A stretch of 64,000 bases of DNA from Adiantum capillus-veneris (GCA_014529385.2 CM043967.1:80054278-80118277), one strand, 5' to 3'; shown: positions 34,825-46,756, numbered from the stretch's first letter. Notes: generated by a model not told the origin, from the sequence alone. Numbers and translations are program-made.

Positions 34825-35697
34825 CTATGAAGTGGTTGGGGCCACATATATACCTGCAACATGCACATGCACCCTGTTGCTTGCTAATCGGTCTGCCTCC
34901 TCATTTTGCTCTCTTTTGACATGCTTAAATTGGATCTCCTTAAAGAACTTCAGCAACTTCTTAATAGCAAAGAACCAATGCTTCAAGGAATCACGCTTTA
35001 CCTGCGATTGGCCCAACAATTGCTTGATGATCAATAATGCATCCTCTTTTACCACCAACCTGGAAATGCCGAACTCGATGCATTGTTTTAAACCTAGATG
35101 GAGGGCCAGATGTTCTACTTCATTGTTGGTGTGGAAATCCTTTAGATCATAGGCCTCTGAAAAAACCACTTTTTCATGTGGGTCATGTATCACCGTGCCT
35201 CCTTTTGCTTTTTGCATCACCCTCCTATACTCACCATTAAACCACATGGTAAAAGATCCCACCAAGTCTGGCTCCTCCTTGGCTTCATCTCGTACCACCC
35301 TTGGGTAGATTGGTAAATCGACGACCTTATTGATCAAAATTTCCACTAACTGGGACCGATTAGTGTGGTTGATCTTGAACTCAAACTCAAACTCCTGTAA
35401 CTCTATCACCCACTTCATTATTTGCTTCCCTAGCTTTAAGTGTAACACCACCTCAGGCAAAACATTGTTAGCCGTTAACACATAAAACTTCCACACAATG
35501 AGGTGCACTTTGAAATTCCTACAAGCAAAAACCAACACCATGACCCACTGCTCTGCTTCGGTGTATGTCGCCTCTCCAGGGCTTATCACCCTGCTTTCAA
35601 AGAAGATAGGTTTATAGCTCCTTCCTACCTTTTGCCGCAACACCGCTCCAATCTCCACAATACCTACCATCATGGACACACCGTTGGCAATTGACAC
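34825..35697 (-). pseudogene. Dual RNase H segment of the Tat-like element
   Basis: The 290-codon open frame has two RNase H modules. The first, from 35,697, includes KPIFFESRVISPGEATYTEAE and LTANNVLPE. Its catalytic Asp/Glu positions are partly replaced (TANN where TDxx is expected). The second, ending near 34,860, has HTNNEVEHLALHLGL (Glu kept), LVVKEDALLIIKQL (Asp kept) and REQNEEADRLASNRV (final Asp kept). Its first motif is FTMWFNGEY, where FDG is expected, so the first Asp is Asn. A long open frame with damaged active sites is notable. Confidence 0.78.
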
Positions 35698-35792
35698 AAG
35701 ATCTCTTTCACCCTATCAAAAGATTCTTGAGCTTCTCCATCCTATTAAAAGTCATGCACCTCCTGAGCTCTCTTTTGAAGAGGATACATGTA

Positions 35793-36659
35793 TTACAACA
35801 GCATCCAAAAAAAGCGCGACAAATACTTTAGCTTATGCACAAACAAGACCAAACCTTGCACACTACAGGGAGGCTCCATCAAGACTAGAGCCTTGACCTT
35901 TTTTGGATCCGCTTCAATTCTGTTTTGTGACACCACATGGCCTAGCCATTGTGATCTAGGTTGTGCTAGCTTGCACTTCTTAGGATCCAATTGACCTCCT
36001 TCTTCATCAAGCGTCTGGAAACATAACCACAACTTTGACAAATGATCCACCCTTGAGCTATAGCACCCAATGTCATACATGAAAACCCTAATGAACTTGC
36101 CCAAGTAGGGACCAAACACCTTGTTCATCTAGTCCTGGAAGGTGGCATAGGCATTTATCAAGCCAAACGGCATCTTGCGATAGGAAAAACATCCCCATGG
36201 AGTCATCTTCAATTGGTCTTCAAATGCAATACCTATCTAAAAATACCCCGAAAATCCATCCATGATAGAGTATCTCTCATGACCTGCCACCTGATTTATG
36301 ATTTTATCTTTAAACGGCAATGGGTAGTGCTTTCTCTTGGTCGCCGCATCCAATGGCTTGTAGTCGACGCACACCTACCATTTCCCATTCTTCTTAGGGG
36401 TGATGGCTACCGGGAATACCACACACTGACTCCTTCACGAGGTATATGGTACTTGCATCTGCTGACAATTGGTTAATCTCCTACCAAAGGGCTGCCGCTC
36501 TACACCCTTTGCTCCTCGCAGATCCTTGTACTTTGTCACAAACAGATTTGGAAAAGAGGCACACAACTCGACATAACCTTCTCTCTCTTGCTTGGTCAAA
36601 TCTTCACTTAACGTAGTGGCTACCTCCTTTGCACTTATGCCATGAACCTGTGGTTGCAT
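35793..36659 (-). pseudogene. Reverse transcriptase of the Tat-like element
   Basis: RT motifs are spread over several phases. Near 36,350-36,400 is the KKNGKW and VCVDYK region. At 35,793-36,128 there is FIRVFMYDIGCYS, where the catalytic VYxDD box should be. It reads YDIG, so one of the two Asp residues is lost. DPKKCKLAQPRSQWLGHVVS is the following thumb motif. Confidence 0.75.
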
Positions 36660-37123
36660 CTCTTCTTTTTCATGGGAGCGGCATCTATCTTTAACATGTC
36701 ATCCTTGCTTTCCTCTTCCTTGGTATCTGTGTAGCCTTCATCATAGGGTGTCTCGGTCTCGTACTCGCAGCTTGTCATATCATCTTTATCTCTTGCAGCC
36801 ATAGGGTGGAAACAACTTTCATTGGTCTTCAAATTGAGCACCACGTGTCTCCCCCTCTCTTTGTCAGGCAAGGTGGACACCCTGCTTTCCAAATCTTTAA
36901 CACCTATTGCAAGCAGCCATGGCCTACCCAAGATGATAGGGTACACATTATCACTTGCTTTCATTACAAAAAAATTGATTAGGCACTCAATGCCCATCAC
37001 CTTCACTCTCATGTCTTGAGCCACACCCAAATACCTAGCTTTGGCATGGTTAGCCATCCTCATGTGCACATTTGATTTAGCCACTGCTTTAACACCTATT
37101 TCCCTCATAACAGCCTTTGTCAT
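36635..37123 (-). pseudogene. Protease region of the Tat-like element
   Basis: The frame has AVAKSNVHMRMANHAKARYLG and YPIILGRPWLLAIGV. The ILGRPWL motif is the conserved second half of gypsy aspartic proteases. The active-site DTGA-like part falls upstream near 37,140 in a disrupted phase (a TAG interrupts). Confidence 0.7.
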
Positions 37124-37162
37124 GATGCAAACCTATGCTCCACCATCTATATAGGCCTGTAC

Positions 37163-38045
37163 CTACATCCCCTTTTCAATGACCACATCCACCAATAGAG
37201 GAAGGACATTCGCTGGACTACCCACCCTTAATGCCATGTTTTGCACTGCATGCACATTCCCCTTAGCTTTTGACAGCCTTGTGCTAATGCTCGTAGACCA
37301 TTGTCTCCTTGGCTTAGGATTCAAAGCCAACAATTGACCAAAATTTATGTTAGCTTTTTGGCTTTGCACATCATTCACCATGTCATATTTGGGGCAACCG
37401 CGTCCTAGTTGAAAATCACCATGTTTGATCTTGCGATGCCTCCTCTTTATGCTAGTTTTTGGCTGCTCTCTACCTTCATACACTTTCTCTTTACCTTTAC
37501 AAGCTCTAGTCTCTCGCTTGATCTCTATTTCACTCTCAGTCCTAGCCCTTATGTTGGCCAAAACTTCAACATCCTATTTGTCTACCCCAATGATGTTCAC
37601 CCTAGGGACTTCACCACCATGTGAAGGAGCTAGCTACACCTGATTCTCCATCACTTGTGCTCTCGGGCCATTAAATTGTGTTTGGCCTCTACCTTCGCCA
37701 AAGAAAGGGTAATTACCGCCTCTTTCTCTTGGCATATGGGGGCAATCTGACACATAGTGTTCTTCTTCACCACAGTTGTAACACTTGCCAGGAAATGATC
37801 TTGCACTGTCCCTTACTCCTCTTGCATTGTCCCTTACTCCTCTTGACTGTCCTCTATCCATCACACTTAGTCACAATTCTTGCATTTGCTTGGAAAAATC
37901 ATGTACGCTTTGCACCCAATATTGCGGCACGACAACTACACCTTGATTCCCATGGTTCTCCTATTGAACAACATACCTTGGACCATGGGATTGGGTAGGA
38001 ATCACCGCTTCATAGCTCGACACGCCCTGTTCGATCTTCTTTTTT
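37163..38045 (-). pseudogene. Gag with zinc knuckle of the Tat-like element
   Basis: A knuckle CYNCGEEEHYVSDC (C-x2-C-x4-H-x4-C) lies near 37,745-37,790. A short Arg/Gly repeat (GVRDNARGVRDSARS) precedes it. Downstream linker sequence continues to 37,163. Upstream the frame remains Gag-like as far as about 38,045, then is replaced by LTR-like repeat sequence. The Gag N-terminus is gone. Confidence 0.7.
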
Positions 38046-39163
38046 ATCTATCTCTGGCTTGGGGGGGCACCATGGGGCTAGTCTCTTGCACTTCCATCTC
38101 TGGCTTGGGGGGGCACTAGCACCAGTGCTAGTGCTCCCTTTCTCTACGATTAAAAGGGGTAGGGACCCCACGTGTGAAAGAGCCCCATGGGGCTAGTCTG
38201 TCACATCATCACCACGAGGTTGCCACGGGTGCACCACTGAGATCATCCATTGGCATAGCGCCACCATTGTTGGCCCAAACCATCATGTGTCATGCCTGCA
38301 CAGGTGCTCACAAGCGCAACAGGCGAGGATGCCATAGCCACGAGTGAGGGAGAGCTCTCTCTCCCTCACTTTGATACCTCTAATATGGTCACAACTTGGG
38401 CTAAATACCCCAGACTCCATGCCCTCGCACCCGCATATGGGTTCTTTTTGATGTCACATGGCATGATCTGAGCACTCGACCCTCAAAAACCTCCCCAACT
38501 TCATGAAAAACCCATTAGAAAAATGCATTTTTCTCTCAATTTCAAGCCACCTCCATTTCTTGCACATTTCTTCAATGTTCAAGCTATAAAATTCCAGAGG
38601 AACTTCACTATGCCGACTTTGAAGTACTTGGCCCTTGCCGCATTCCACGATTCCCGAGGCCGTGAACCGAGGCCGTAAAAAATCAAGAAAAGCATCTGAG
38701 ACCGCTTTGTCGACAAGTGCCCTCAGACTTCCAACTCCCATAACTCGGTCATCACAATTCTGATTGTCAATTCATCAATTCTGGTCAAACCCACACATCG
38801 CCCGCTACCTTCTAGAAACTAGTCAAAACCCCAAAAAATGCCAGATGGCACAACCTCCAAAGCTGTTGTTGGGTGACCCTCGTCGTCGGCAATCATTCAT
38901 CTGTTCATAACTTCCCATTTGGAGCTTTGATTGAAGATCCAAAAAGACCACCATGCCCCACAACTTGAACTCTTAGACCTTATCCATTTTCACCAGCTTT
39001 GACCATCTGTCCATACCTGCCCTGTCAGTCAGGGATCTACAAGACGTTCTAACTTTGGATAGTTCTATCTTTCACACCATGGTTCCATTTGGTGAGTTGT
39101 CTGAACGGGCTTATAGAGCATCTTGAGCACTACATTCTCGGGCATATACTCGCACTTTGAGCA
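38046..39163. repeat. LTR-like repeat, left part (interrupted by copia element 2)
   Basis: Matches 31,995-33,140 in the same orientation. Homology resumes at 41,945 after the copia insertion. It lies on the gag side of the Tat-like element, as expected for its 5' LTR, although a deletion has removed the junction. Confidence 0.55.
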
Positions 39164-39389
39164 TGTTGGAATTAGGGTTGCAAAAAAACACGCACAACTT
39201 GGAGAAGACGAAGGAAGCTCAAGGCACACAACAGAGAGTGTATTACTTAGTGTGTAATGAAAAGATAAGATAACCCTAGACTAATAGGCGTATATACAAT
39301 GCACAAAGGGGAAAACCTCCTCGTCAGGGAAAACTGCCCGACACTCCTAAGTGTGTCACACTCATCATTACCACGTGTATATGGTAACA
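39164..39389 (-). repeat. 3' LTR of copia element 2
   Basis: Begins tgttggaatta and ends tatggtaaca on the plus strand. 226 bp. Clearly related to the LTR at 14,508 but without its hairpin. Confidence 0.9.
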
Positions 39390-39466
39390 CATCCCCCCTG
39401 GGAGTGATGCAGTGAACGAGAGATGGCACATAAAGTATAGAGAAGTGCCATGCCCTGAGGACACGA

Positions 39467-40366
39467 TCAATACACAAAGGGGAGTAAGCCCAAAGATTTG
39501 CAAAAGGCTTTGAACTTATCACAAGATAATGCCTTTGTAAAAAGATATGCAAGGTTGAAAAGATCTGCAAGGTTGTATTGTGTTGGCACATAAGCCAAGC
39601 TGATCTCTCTTACTGAGAGCCTCTCCCTAGAATAGTGGTAATGCACCGTTCTTTGTGCAAGCATGAAAAACAAGGTTCCTTGCAAATGCCAATGCACTCT
39701 GGCTATCATTGTAGATAGGGTTGGCAGTGTCCTTTCCAACACCCAAATTAGCCATAAGGCATCTGATCCATATACACTCAACCATAGATATGAAGACTAC
39801 TACCCTGTACTCAACCTCAGAACTAGAAGTGGCCACAATACATTTCTTCTTGCTCAACCATGAGATACATGAATTGTCGAGCATGAAACAAAACCACTTG
39901 TGGACATTCATGTGTCAAAACAACCAGCCCAATCTGAGTCCAAACAAGCATGCAAATCTAGCGGCAATGATCCCCCCTTGGGATAAAACAAGCCAAGATG
40001 TAAAGTGCCACTCAAGTAGCAAAAAATCCTCTTGAAAGCCTGCCAATGCTTAGACCCTAGGCTATGCATGAATTTGCTGACCTGTGAGACTGTAAACTCA
40101 ATATCCATCCTCGTGTTGTATACATAAATAAGGCAGCCAACATTAGTTTGGTAAAGAGTGACATCGGCAGGATCACCAATATCATGAAGACTCAATTTCA
40201 AACATGTTTCCATGGGAGTGGCAATAGGTTTGCAATCCTCAAGTCTAAACTTGCATAGCAATGTCTCTATGTAACTTGTGTAACACAAGGCAATACCACC
40301 ATCATACTGTTGAAACTATATGCCCAAGTAATGATGCAATAGCCCCAAATCTTTAATCTGAAATAG
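39467..40366 (-). pseudogene. RT C-terminus and RNase H of copia element 2
   Basis: RT resumes abruptly near 40,366 with IKDLG and continues through RLEDCKPIATPMETCLKLS and SQVSKFMHSLGSKHWQAFK. RNase H follows in phases with frameshifts (SGTLHLGLFYPKGG, SSSEVEY, IYNDSQSALAFARN). The catalytic RT core is missing. Confidence 0.82.
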
Positions 40367-41400
40367 CCTTTGAATCCACAACATCATTTGAAAAATTCTT
40401 CCCACACTTGTCATACAAAGTGAGCTTATATAGCCCACGACATAAAATGCCAGATGCCACAATTTCATCACCAAAACTGAGATCATGTATTGTACATATG
40501 TCATCCACAAATTTGACTTCAAGACCAAGTATAGCAAGTGGAGAGACATACAAAATATTCTTCTTGATCCCAGGTACATATAATGCATCAACAAGTAGAA
40601 CCATGAGAAGTGATTTACCACTCGTAGAAGAACCATGAGAAGTGGTTACATTGTTGTTACCACCTTTTCTTTTAGCATCAATAAAGGCATATTCAAGTGC
40701 ATGTTGTCTAGTCCTGTTTTTTCTAGGATAGTGACTCTTGCAACAACAATGTGCATAATGCATCAAACTTGACAACTTCAAGATTTCCTTGGGTCATAAG
40801 TCTCCAAGTACCAACAAAAGTCTGGTAAAAATTTGGCAAAGCATCAAGAATAGTCTGCACAATGGAACTGTTAGAAATGACTTCACCTGCAGAAATAAGT
40901 TGCTCATAAATATTCTTGATACTAGCAAGGAATGTTTCCATATCACCATCCTCATGCATAATCTTCGACTCCAGCTCTTTAGTATAAATAGAAAAAGCTG
41001 GTACAAAAACGTGCCTCATTGCGACTTGCATAAAGACCAACCAAAATATCCCAAGCCTATTTTGTAGAAGTCATTGAATGAATGTGAGCAGTAATAGTGC
41101 GCTTCACAGACAACACAATCAATGCATGAGCTTGTGCATCTTTTACATCCCAATGAGCTTGCTCAACCGTAGGCAAAACAGCTCTGGCTATAGCAACCTT
41201 GCCACCAAAACCTGCAACATCCTCAATGTAGCCTACATCCTTAGAACCAAGACATACATCAATGCCCTGCACAAAATTCCGTACACCCTTTGATACAAGG
41301 ACATGTTGCATCATGTAAGCCCACATAGGGTAATTGTCCGCATCCAATCTATCCTTAGTAGCAAACATCTTGAACACATATGTGTTGTTGTCAGTCATGG
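40366..41400 (-). pseudogene. Gag and protease-end fragment of copia element 2
   Basis: Gag starts at ATG 41,400 (MTDNNTYVFKMFATKDRLDA). The frame shifts near 41,050. A second deletion joins Gag directly to the end of the protease (VDALYVPGIKKN) near 40,600-40,640, skipping the knuckle and active site. The pre-integrase part (FGDEIVASGILCRGLYKLTL) ends at a third junction near 40,366. Confidence 0.8.
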
Positions 41401-41714
41401 AAAATGTTGCACTTGATGTGAAAACTACCCCAAAAGAGGATAAACAAAGCGAGAACAATAGGTGTTATATAGCACAAACCATTGAAGATTGTAAGGGACT
41501 TGTTATGAAAAAATGTCACTAACAGAAATTTTGCACAAAATGACGAAATAGCCTGAGCACTAATGGTTGTAGTGGAAACGGAGGCCAAAATAAGCTCAAA
41601 TCAAGAATCTGCTGACGCTTGCCAAAGCTCACAAAAATCGGAGAAAGTGAGCAGGCAAGTGCTGGAGCTGCTCCTGACTAAGCTCGGGAGGATGAAACCT
41701 GCTCTGATACCAAT

Positions 41715-41944
41715 TGTTGGAATTAGGGTTCCAGGAAAACACACACAGCTTGGAGAAGACAAAGGAAGCTCAAGGCACACAATACAGAGTATATTACTTA
41801 GTGTGCAATGGAAAGATAAGATAGCCCTAGAGTGACGGTCGTATATACAATGCACGGGGGGAAAAACCTCCTAGTGAGGGAAAAAAATACATCAACGGTC
41901 CTAAGTGTGTTCACACACATCACTACCAAATGTATATGGTAACA
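41715..41944 (-). repeat. 5' LTR of copia element 2
   Basis: 230 bp, partner of 39,164-39,389. Preceded on the element-internal side by the PBS with a 2-base spacer. Confidence 0.9.
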
Positions 41945-42131
41945 GGACACTTTGACTGCTAATTGGCACATCTTGGAGCCTTCTTGGCCTAAAAAGCCGC
42001 ATTAGACATACATTCCCAGTGGCCTTGGCTTGCCCAGGTCCTTCATGCCTGCTTAAACCCTTTGCCCAACACCTGTACGCACCCATAGCACAGCTTGGCA
42101 CCACTTCTAGCTTCGACAAACTTTGCATGTA
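41945..42131. repeat. LTR-like repeat, right part
   Basis: Resumes the homology to 33,150-33,345 that was interrupted at 39,163 (shared ccaggtccttcatgcctgct). It breaks off after gcatgtacca. Confidence 0.6.
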
Positions 42132-42241
42132 CCAACGTCTAGTCATTGACCACTATTCAGGACATACAAAAAAAACATTATGTTAAAGTTTAAGATTACA
42201 AATACCCAGAACTACTAAACCTAGAGAGAAATGCAATAATT

Positions 42242-43020
42242 TTACAAAGTCGGTCTCAATGATTCCCATCCGCTCCCCAAGTGGTGTGAGCTCCCTATCT
42301 CTAGTCGCACTCTAGCCACCTTGCTTTGTTGCTTCCACTTGTCGAGATTCTCATGCACTTCTCGCTTCAATCTTCCATCTTCTTTAGTCAGCCAAGTTGG
42401 CCTTCTCCACGTGTTCTTTATTTCTTTCTGCACTTTGGAGCACTTGTGCTTGCAGTACTCACGCATACGCACCCTCATTAAGTCTTCATTGAAGCGCTCT
42501 TCCCGATTTGCCATGGGAAACTCGTCATGTAGCATATTGACAACTCTATCTTTCAATTGACTAGGAATTCATTCTAGGTCTTTAATATGTAATGTCAAAA
42601 AACCTGAGAACATAGGCCGCGCATGCGCAAAATCACCTTCTAGCCGTCCTCATCCAAGATCAAGTTGTCGCTGATGTTGATCGAGTACAACAAGCCCTCT
42701 CGCCTATTGTTGTTGAACCTAGGTGTCATTGCAGGCATCTCGGCGGGGGTCTTGAGTGGCGTCTCGATAGGGGTCGCGGCTGTAGATGTCTCCATGGGAG
42801 TCTGGGTTGCAAAGCAACGAGTGTCGAGTGGGGTGAGTCCTAGAGGAGTAGAGAGTGGCGTGTAGCCAAGAGTGGCTGATGGTCACGTAAAAGCCAAAAT
42901 AGAGGGCAACGTCATGACCAGTGTGGGGACGAACAAAGAAGGGAGAGGCAAGGAGCCTCAACGACTACGAGGTGGTGTGGAAGCGTCAGTGGAGTCTCCC
43001 CCACATTAGCCGCCGCCTCC
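42242..43020 (-). pseudogene. CACTA-type second ORF (plant transposase-like) fragment
   Basis: The minus strand encodes a Thr-Pro-rich stretch (ETPLKTPAEMPAMTP, about 42,700-42,790). After a break comes a basic segment ending QQSKVARVRLEIGSSHHLGS. That pattern resembles the conserved tail of the plant En/Spm-associated protein. Assignment is by pattern and by its position next to Tnp2-type sequence. Confidence 0.4.
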
Positions 43021-43396
43021 ACCACTAGAGCTTCAGTGCCTAGAGGAGTGTGTAGTTCATCTAGTCAACATCAAGCTCTCGGAGCCGGGTGATCACTCCA
43101 AAGCAAACGTAGACTCCAAAGGAGTGGAATGACATGCATGTGAGTCGGTGCTGTGGTGGACGTTGTACCACCTCGTTTGCTTCGGGTCCAAGGAAGTGTA
43201 AAACAACTTTGGATCCATACGTGTATTTTGAAAGAACACATTTGAGGTTGAAATATGTTAACGATAAAGGAGAAGGAAATCTAAATTGATTACAAATTGA
43301 TTCACAATTTAGGTTTCACAAGTTTAGTACAGAGATAAGAGGGGACAAAACTACTTAGATATAATGTTTATGACTTTAAGAGGTATCTCTCTCATA

Positions 43397-45460
43397 CTAA
43401 CATAACTTAGCATATCTCCCTATGTCTATATAGGGTTCTCCGTCTAAGAAAATGTCCTCTCTTTCATCTAAGAGGTCCTCTGCATTCATCCCTCTTTCAA
43501 AAGTAGTTCCGGGCTCGTTTGGTGCAACATCTATGGCTTCTTGTTTGTTTTTCTCTCCGGTATCCTCCACAAATGCAAAGGTGATTGGAAAATTGTAGCC
43601 CTCGTACACCCATGCACTTCATGGGGCTACCTCTATAACATACCACCAATCTACCTGCGACTTCATAGGATGGAAGATCACCTGCAAGAGCGACATATCT
43701 TACACGAGTGGTCAAGGTACACAAGTCCTCGAAAGTTGGATGAGGCAAAATTTACCAACTTACTTGTTCACAATGCTCGGGTAATACTAAAGTGTCTCAA
43801 AGGTCGGTCCACTTTTTGGTTGAGTCTACCTTAAAGAAACGCGACTCTCCTCTGCACACAGTAGCATTATGGCCCTCCATGTTTATCTTGAACCATTGCA
43901 TGTCGAGCAAGTCCACAAAAAATCCTTTGTAGCCTATCCTCAAAACTTTGTGTAGCGTGTCGAAGTAAGTGAGTTCCGCTACCACAACATCTGCATCGGA
44001 GGATCGTCGACGGCTTGATTGTTTGAATGTTTCCATGACTCCACAGTCTTGAGTTAAATAGTTTTTTTCGATCCGTTGTACCCTAAAATACCGACCTTTA
44101 CACCATGCTACCATGTATGACTTATACTACAACCAAAAACAATAATGAATGGTCGTCAATACAAAAAATATGCCATGGGTCTAAGATTATCCACCGGTGG
44201 TCCCCATATCCACTCAATTCGCGCCCTTTGTACTCTTGCTTTGCATCCTCATACTATGAAATCCACTTCTACATCACTGGGTTGTGAAGCATGTAAAATC
44301 AATTGATCTTAGCCTTTAGATCCTCCGTCATGTTCTTTTTCACACTGAGATTTTACATCACAATCCCAGATATATGCTCATCATTAATGGTGCACCAAAG
44401 CATATTTCCTGCACGATCAGATTCAGAGAGCCACTCTCCAATGTACAAAGGGACTTTGAAACCAACGAACCCTTTGCCATGCTACCCTTTGGATGTGCCT
44501 TTTGATGTACATATCCCTTGAGGGCTTTCATGGAACGTTCTAAAAAGAACATCCACCTAGAATGCATTGTGCCTGCTATTTCCACCTCTTCAACTACGTG
44601 AATGAGAAGATGCACTTGAATGGTCAACATGGTAGTAGGAAAGTGTGTCTTGAACATGCAAAGAACCTCCACAAGGTTTTGTTTGGAGGATGGTATAGAA
44701 ACTACATCAATCTCCTTCTAGGAAATCCATTGCACCAATTTCGCAAGTTTGTAGATTGTTTGGTGGACACTGGGGAGGAAACAACCCTCAATGGCCACCG
44801 ACAAAATAAATTGCAAAACAAGTTTAGCATTGGGATCACAATCCACACACGGGTAATACTATGCATATCCTACTATGATCTATTTCACTTCAATTATACT
44901 TGACACATTTTATGCCAGTCATGTGACTTCAAACCAGTAAGCTTTCCTTCCTTTGTTAATGATATCCGGAGCGAGTGCATTATGCCTATGGGCGTACGTA
45001 CACGGATCAATCGATACCTTTCACTTTGTGTTCTTGCTATCTTATCAAGATCCATGGTGCTTTAGACAACTTCATTGATCCGTCATTTGCTGTTTGCGGC
45101 CAACAATGCTCCATTCAACCATCATCCCTAAGGTCAATTCTGGCTCCCAATGTATTTTTCTTGCCAATGAAATGGTCCCGCAACAAATTACCCACATTCT
45201 TGAATATGTGCATTGCATCCAGCAAGTGATTGATCTTGAGTCTGGGCAAGTATGGAAACTCATACCATAGAGAGAATCTCTTCATCCCTAGTAGTAGACT
45301 GTCTTCACACATCTTCTTCTGCTCTAACCATGCTCGAGTTGGCATCCTTGGTGGTTCATTTTCCAAGAAACCCTCTCGTAACTCTTGATTCTCTGGAAGA
45401 TGCACTCGATGACCTTCTATTGTGTCACAGGGGACTTGTTGTGTGCTGTGTGTGAGCCAC
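43397..45460 (-). pseudogene. CACTA (En/Spm) Tnp2-type transposase remnant
   Basis: From high to low coordinates: PYLPRLKINHLLDAMHIFKN (about 45,190) matches the LxxxHxLDxMHxxKN motif of Tnp2. LLIHVVEEVEIAGTMHSRWM and LKGYVHQKAHPKGSMAKG (44,400-44,600) match the DUF4218 region. YFDTLHKVLRIGYKGFFVDL and VDSTKKWTDL (43,800-43,980) match the DUF4216 region. The domain order is right for one minus-strand transposase gene, but many stops and frameshifts interrupt it. Terminal inverted repeats were not found. Confidence 0.75.
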
Positions 45461-45633
45461 TAAGGCTGCAAACACGTAACCCATGAGAGGGGGAGCTCGA
45501 GAATGCAAACACTGTGTCACTCACCTCTGTCTTTCTGTCGTCACAGGAATATCGTGCTGCCGTAAAGAGGGAGCCCGCCAACGCTGCTGCTCAACCATCT
45601 CGCCGTCACTGATGCTGTCGCATAGCTTAGTCG

Positions 45634-45635
<2 letters not shown>

Positions 45636-45724
<89 letters not shown>
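45636..45724. repeat. Long (CT)n microsatellite, interrupted
   Basis: About 89 bases of TC/CT with two single-base interruptions (near 45,665 and 45,675). Confidence 0.95.
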
Positions 45725-45728
<4 letters not shown>

Positions 45729-45998
45729 GCACACAATGGAGAAGGATACGGAGATAAGGCAAGAGCACTCTCTTTTGCATGCACCTCTCAGAATGAGGGA
45801 TTTAGGTCACAATGACCCTTTTACATGGGTTTGGACCATCTACACGTAGGCGTCCATATTGGACGATCAAGTAAAAATTACTTGGTGCACCTCTCATCGA
45901 CGATCACCCAATCACCTATAGGACTGACAAGCTCGGTCCCTGACTCAAAACAATGTGATATCCGTGGATGCCTCATATTCGCCCGGTGGAGAGAATCC

Positions 45999-46756
45999 TT
46001 AACCTGTTGGAGTTTTTTGGTTGAGCCCCACCATAAGGGGTGATCTAGGTTGAAAACCATACATGAGCATGAAAGGACTAAAGCCAGTCGTGACATGCTT
46101 AGCACTGTTGTAAGAAAACCCAAGAAGAGGTAGATACTCTTCCCAAGCTATTTGTTTCTTGCTAACGTATGCTCGTAGCATATCCTCTAGTACTTGGTTA
46201 ATGCATTCAGTTTGACCATCCGTTTTTGGATGATCTGTTGTATTGAGGTTGAGTTTTGTACCTAATCGTTTAAACACAACCCTCCAAAAATGATTGTTAA
46301 AATTGGGATCACGACCACTCACAATGTTACTTGGCAAGCCATACAACTTGTACAGATTCTCCACAAATAACTTAGCTAATTTTGGAGTCTTTATGGTCGA
46401 CTCTGTTGGAATAAACTTGTATAGTTTAGTCAATCGATCTATGACCACCCATACTGAGTCATGACCTTGTACAGTTGGTAAACCCACAATAAAATCCATA
46501 GAGATACTTTTCCATTTTCTATTGGGAATCTCCAAAGGAGGATGTCAGAGTCCTCCTTCCTTCAGGTGCTCTGCTTTGTTAACTTGACATTTCTAGTAGT
46601 GCAAGACATAATCTTGAACAAAGCCATGTAAACCTGGTTAGAAAAAATGTTGTCGTATGAGAGCATAAGTCTTCTTAATACCCGGGTGCCCTGCACTTGG
46701 ACTGTCATGACATTCATAAAGAATTTGGCACCGAATGTGTGTCTCCGTCGGTACAC
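45999..46756 (-). pseudogene. Integrase of gypsy element 3
   Basis: 178 open codons at 45,999-46,535 carry the first two Asp motifs (SISMDFIVGLP, NIVSGRDPNF) and the Glu motif HPKTDGQTE. The second motif reads SGRD where SDRD is usual, so the Asp is Gly. The zinc finger lies upstream in broken phases (46,562-46,756). Confidence 0.82.

Larger units (their letters stand above)
33528..38045 (-). mobile_element. Tat-like Ty3/gypsy element, internal region (decayed)
   Basis: The minus-strand order is Gag knuckle, protease, RT, RNase H, second RNase H, integrase and a GPY/F-type C-terminus. The second RNase H of a different type, between the first RNase H and integrase, is the hallmark of the plant Tat lineage (Ogre/Retand relatives). 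No chromodomain is present. Gag is cut off at about 38,045, where the LTR-like repeat begins, so the gag start and primer site are missing. Confidence 0.78.
39164..41944 (-). mobile_element. Copia element 2: compact, internally deleted, with both LTRs
   Basis: A 2.78-kb minus-strand copy of the same family as element 1. LTRs are at 39,164-39,389 and 41,715-41,944. The PBS reads tggtatcagagcagg on the minus strand (41,698-41,712). A cccccc run after the 3' LTR (gggggg on the minus strand) is the PPT. The flanks gagca and ggaca give only an imperfect target duplication. Integrase, most of RT and the gag knuckle/protease region are absent. Confidence 0.9.

Noticed and set aside
45483-45784. Plus and minus frames of 79-87 codons over the microsatellite
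   Set aside because: Composed of Ser-Leu or Glu-Arg dipeptides encoded by (CT)n. Not genes.
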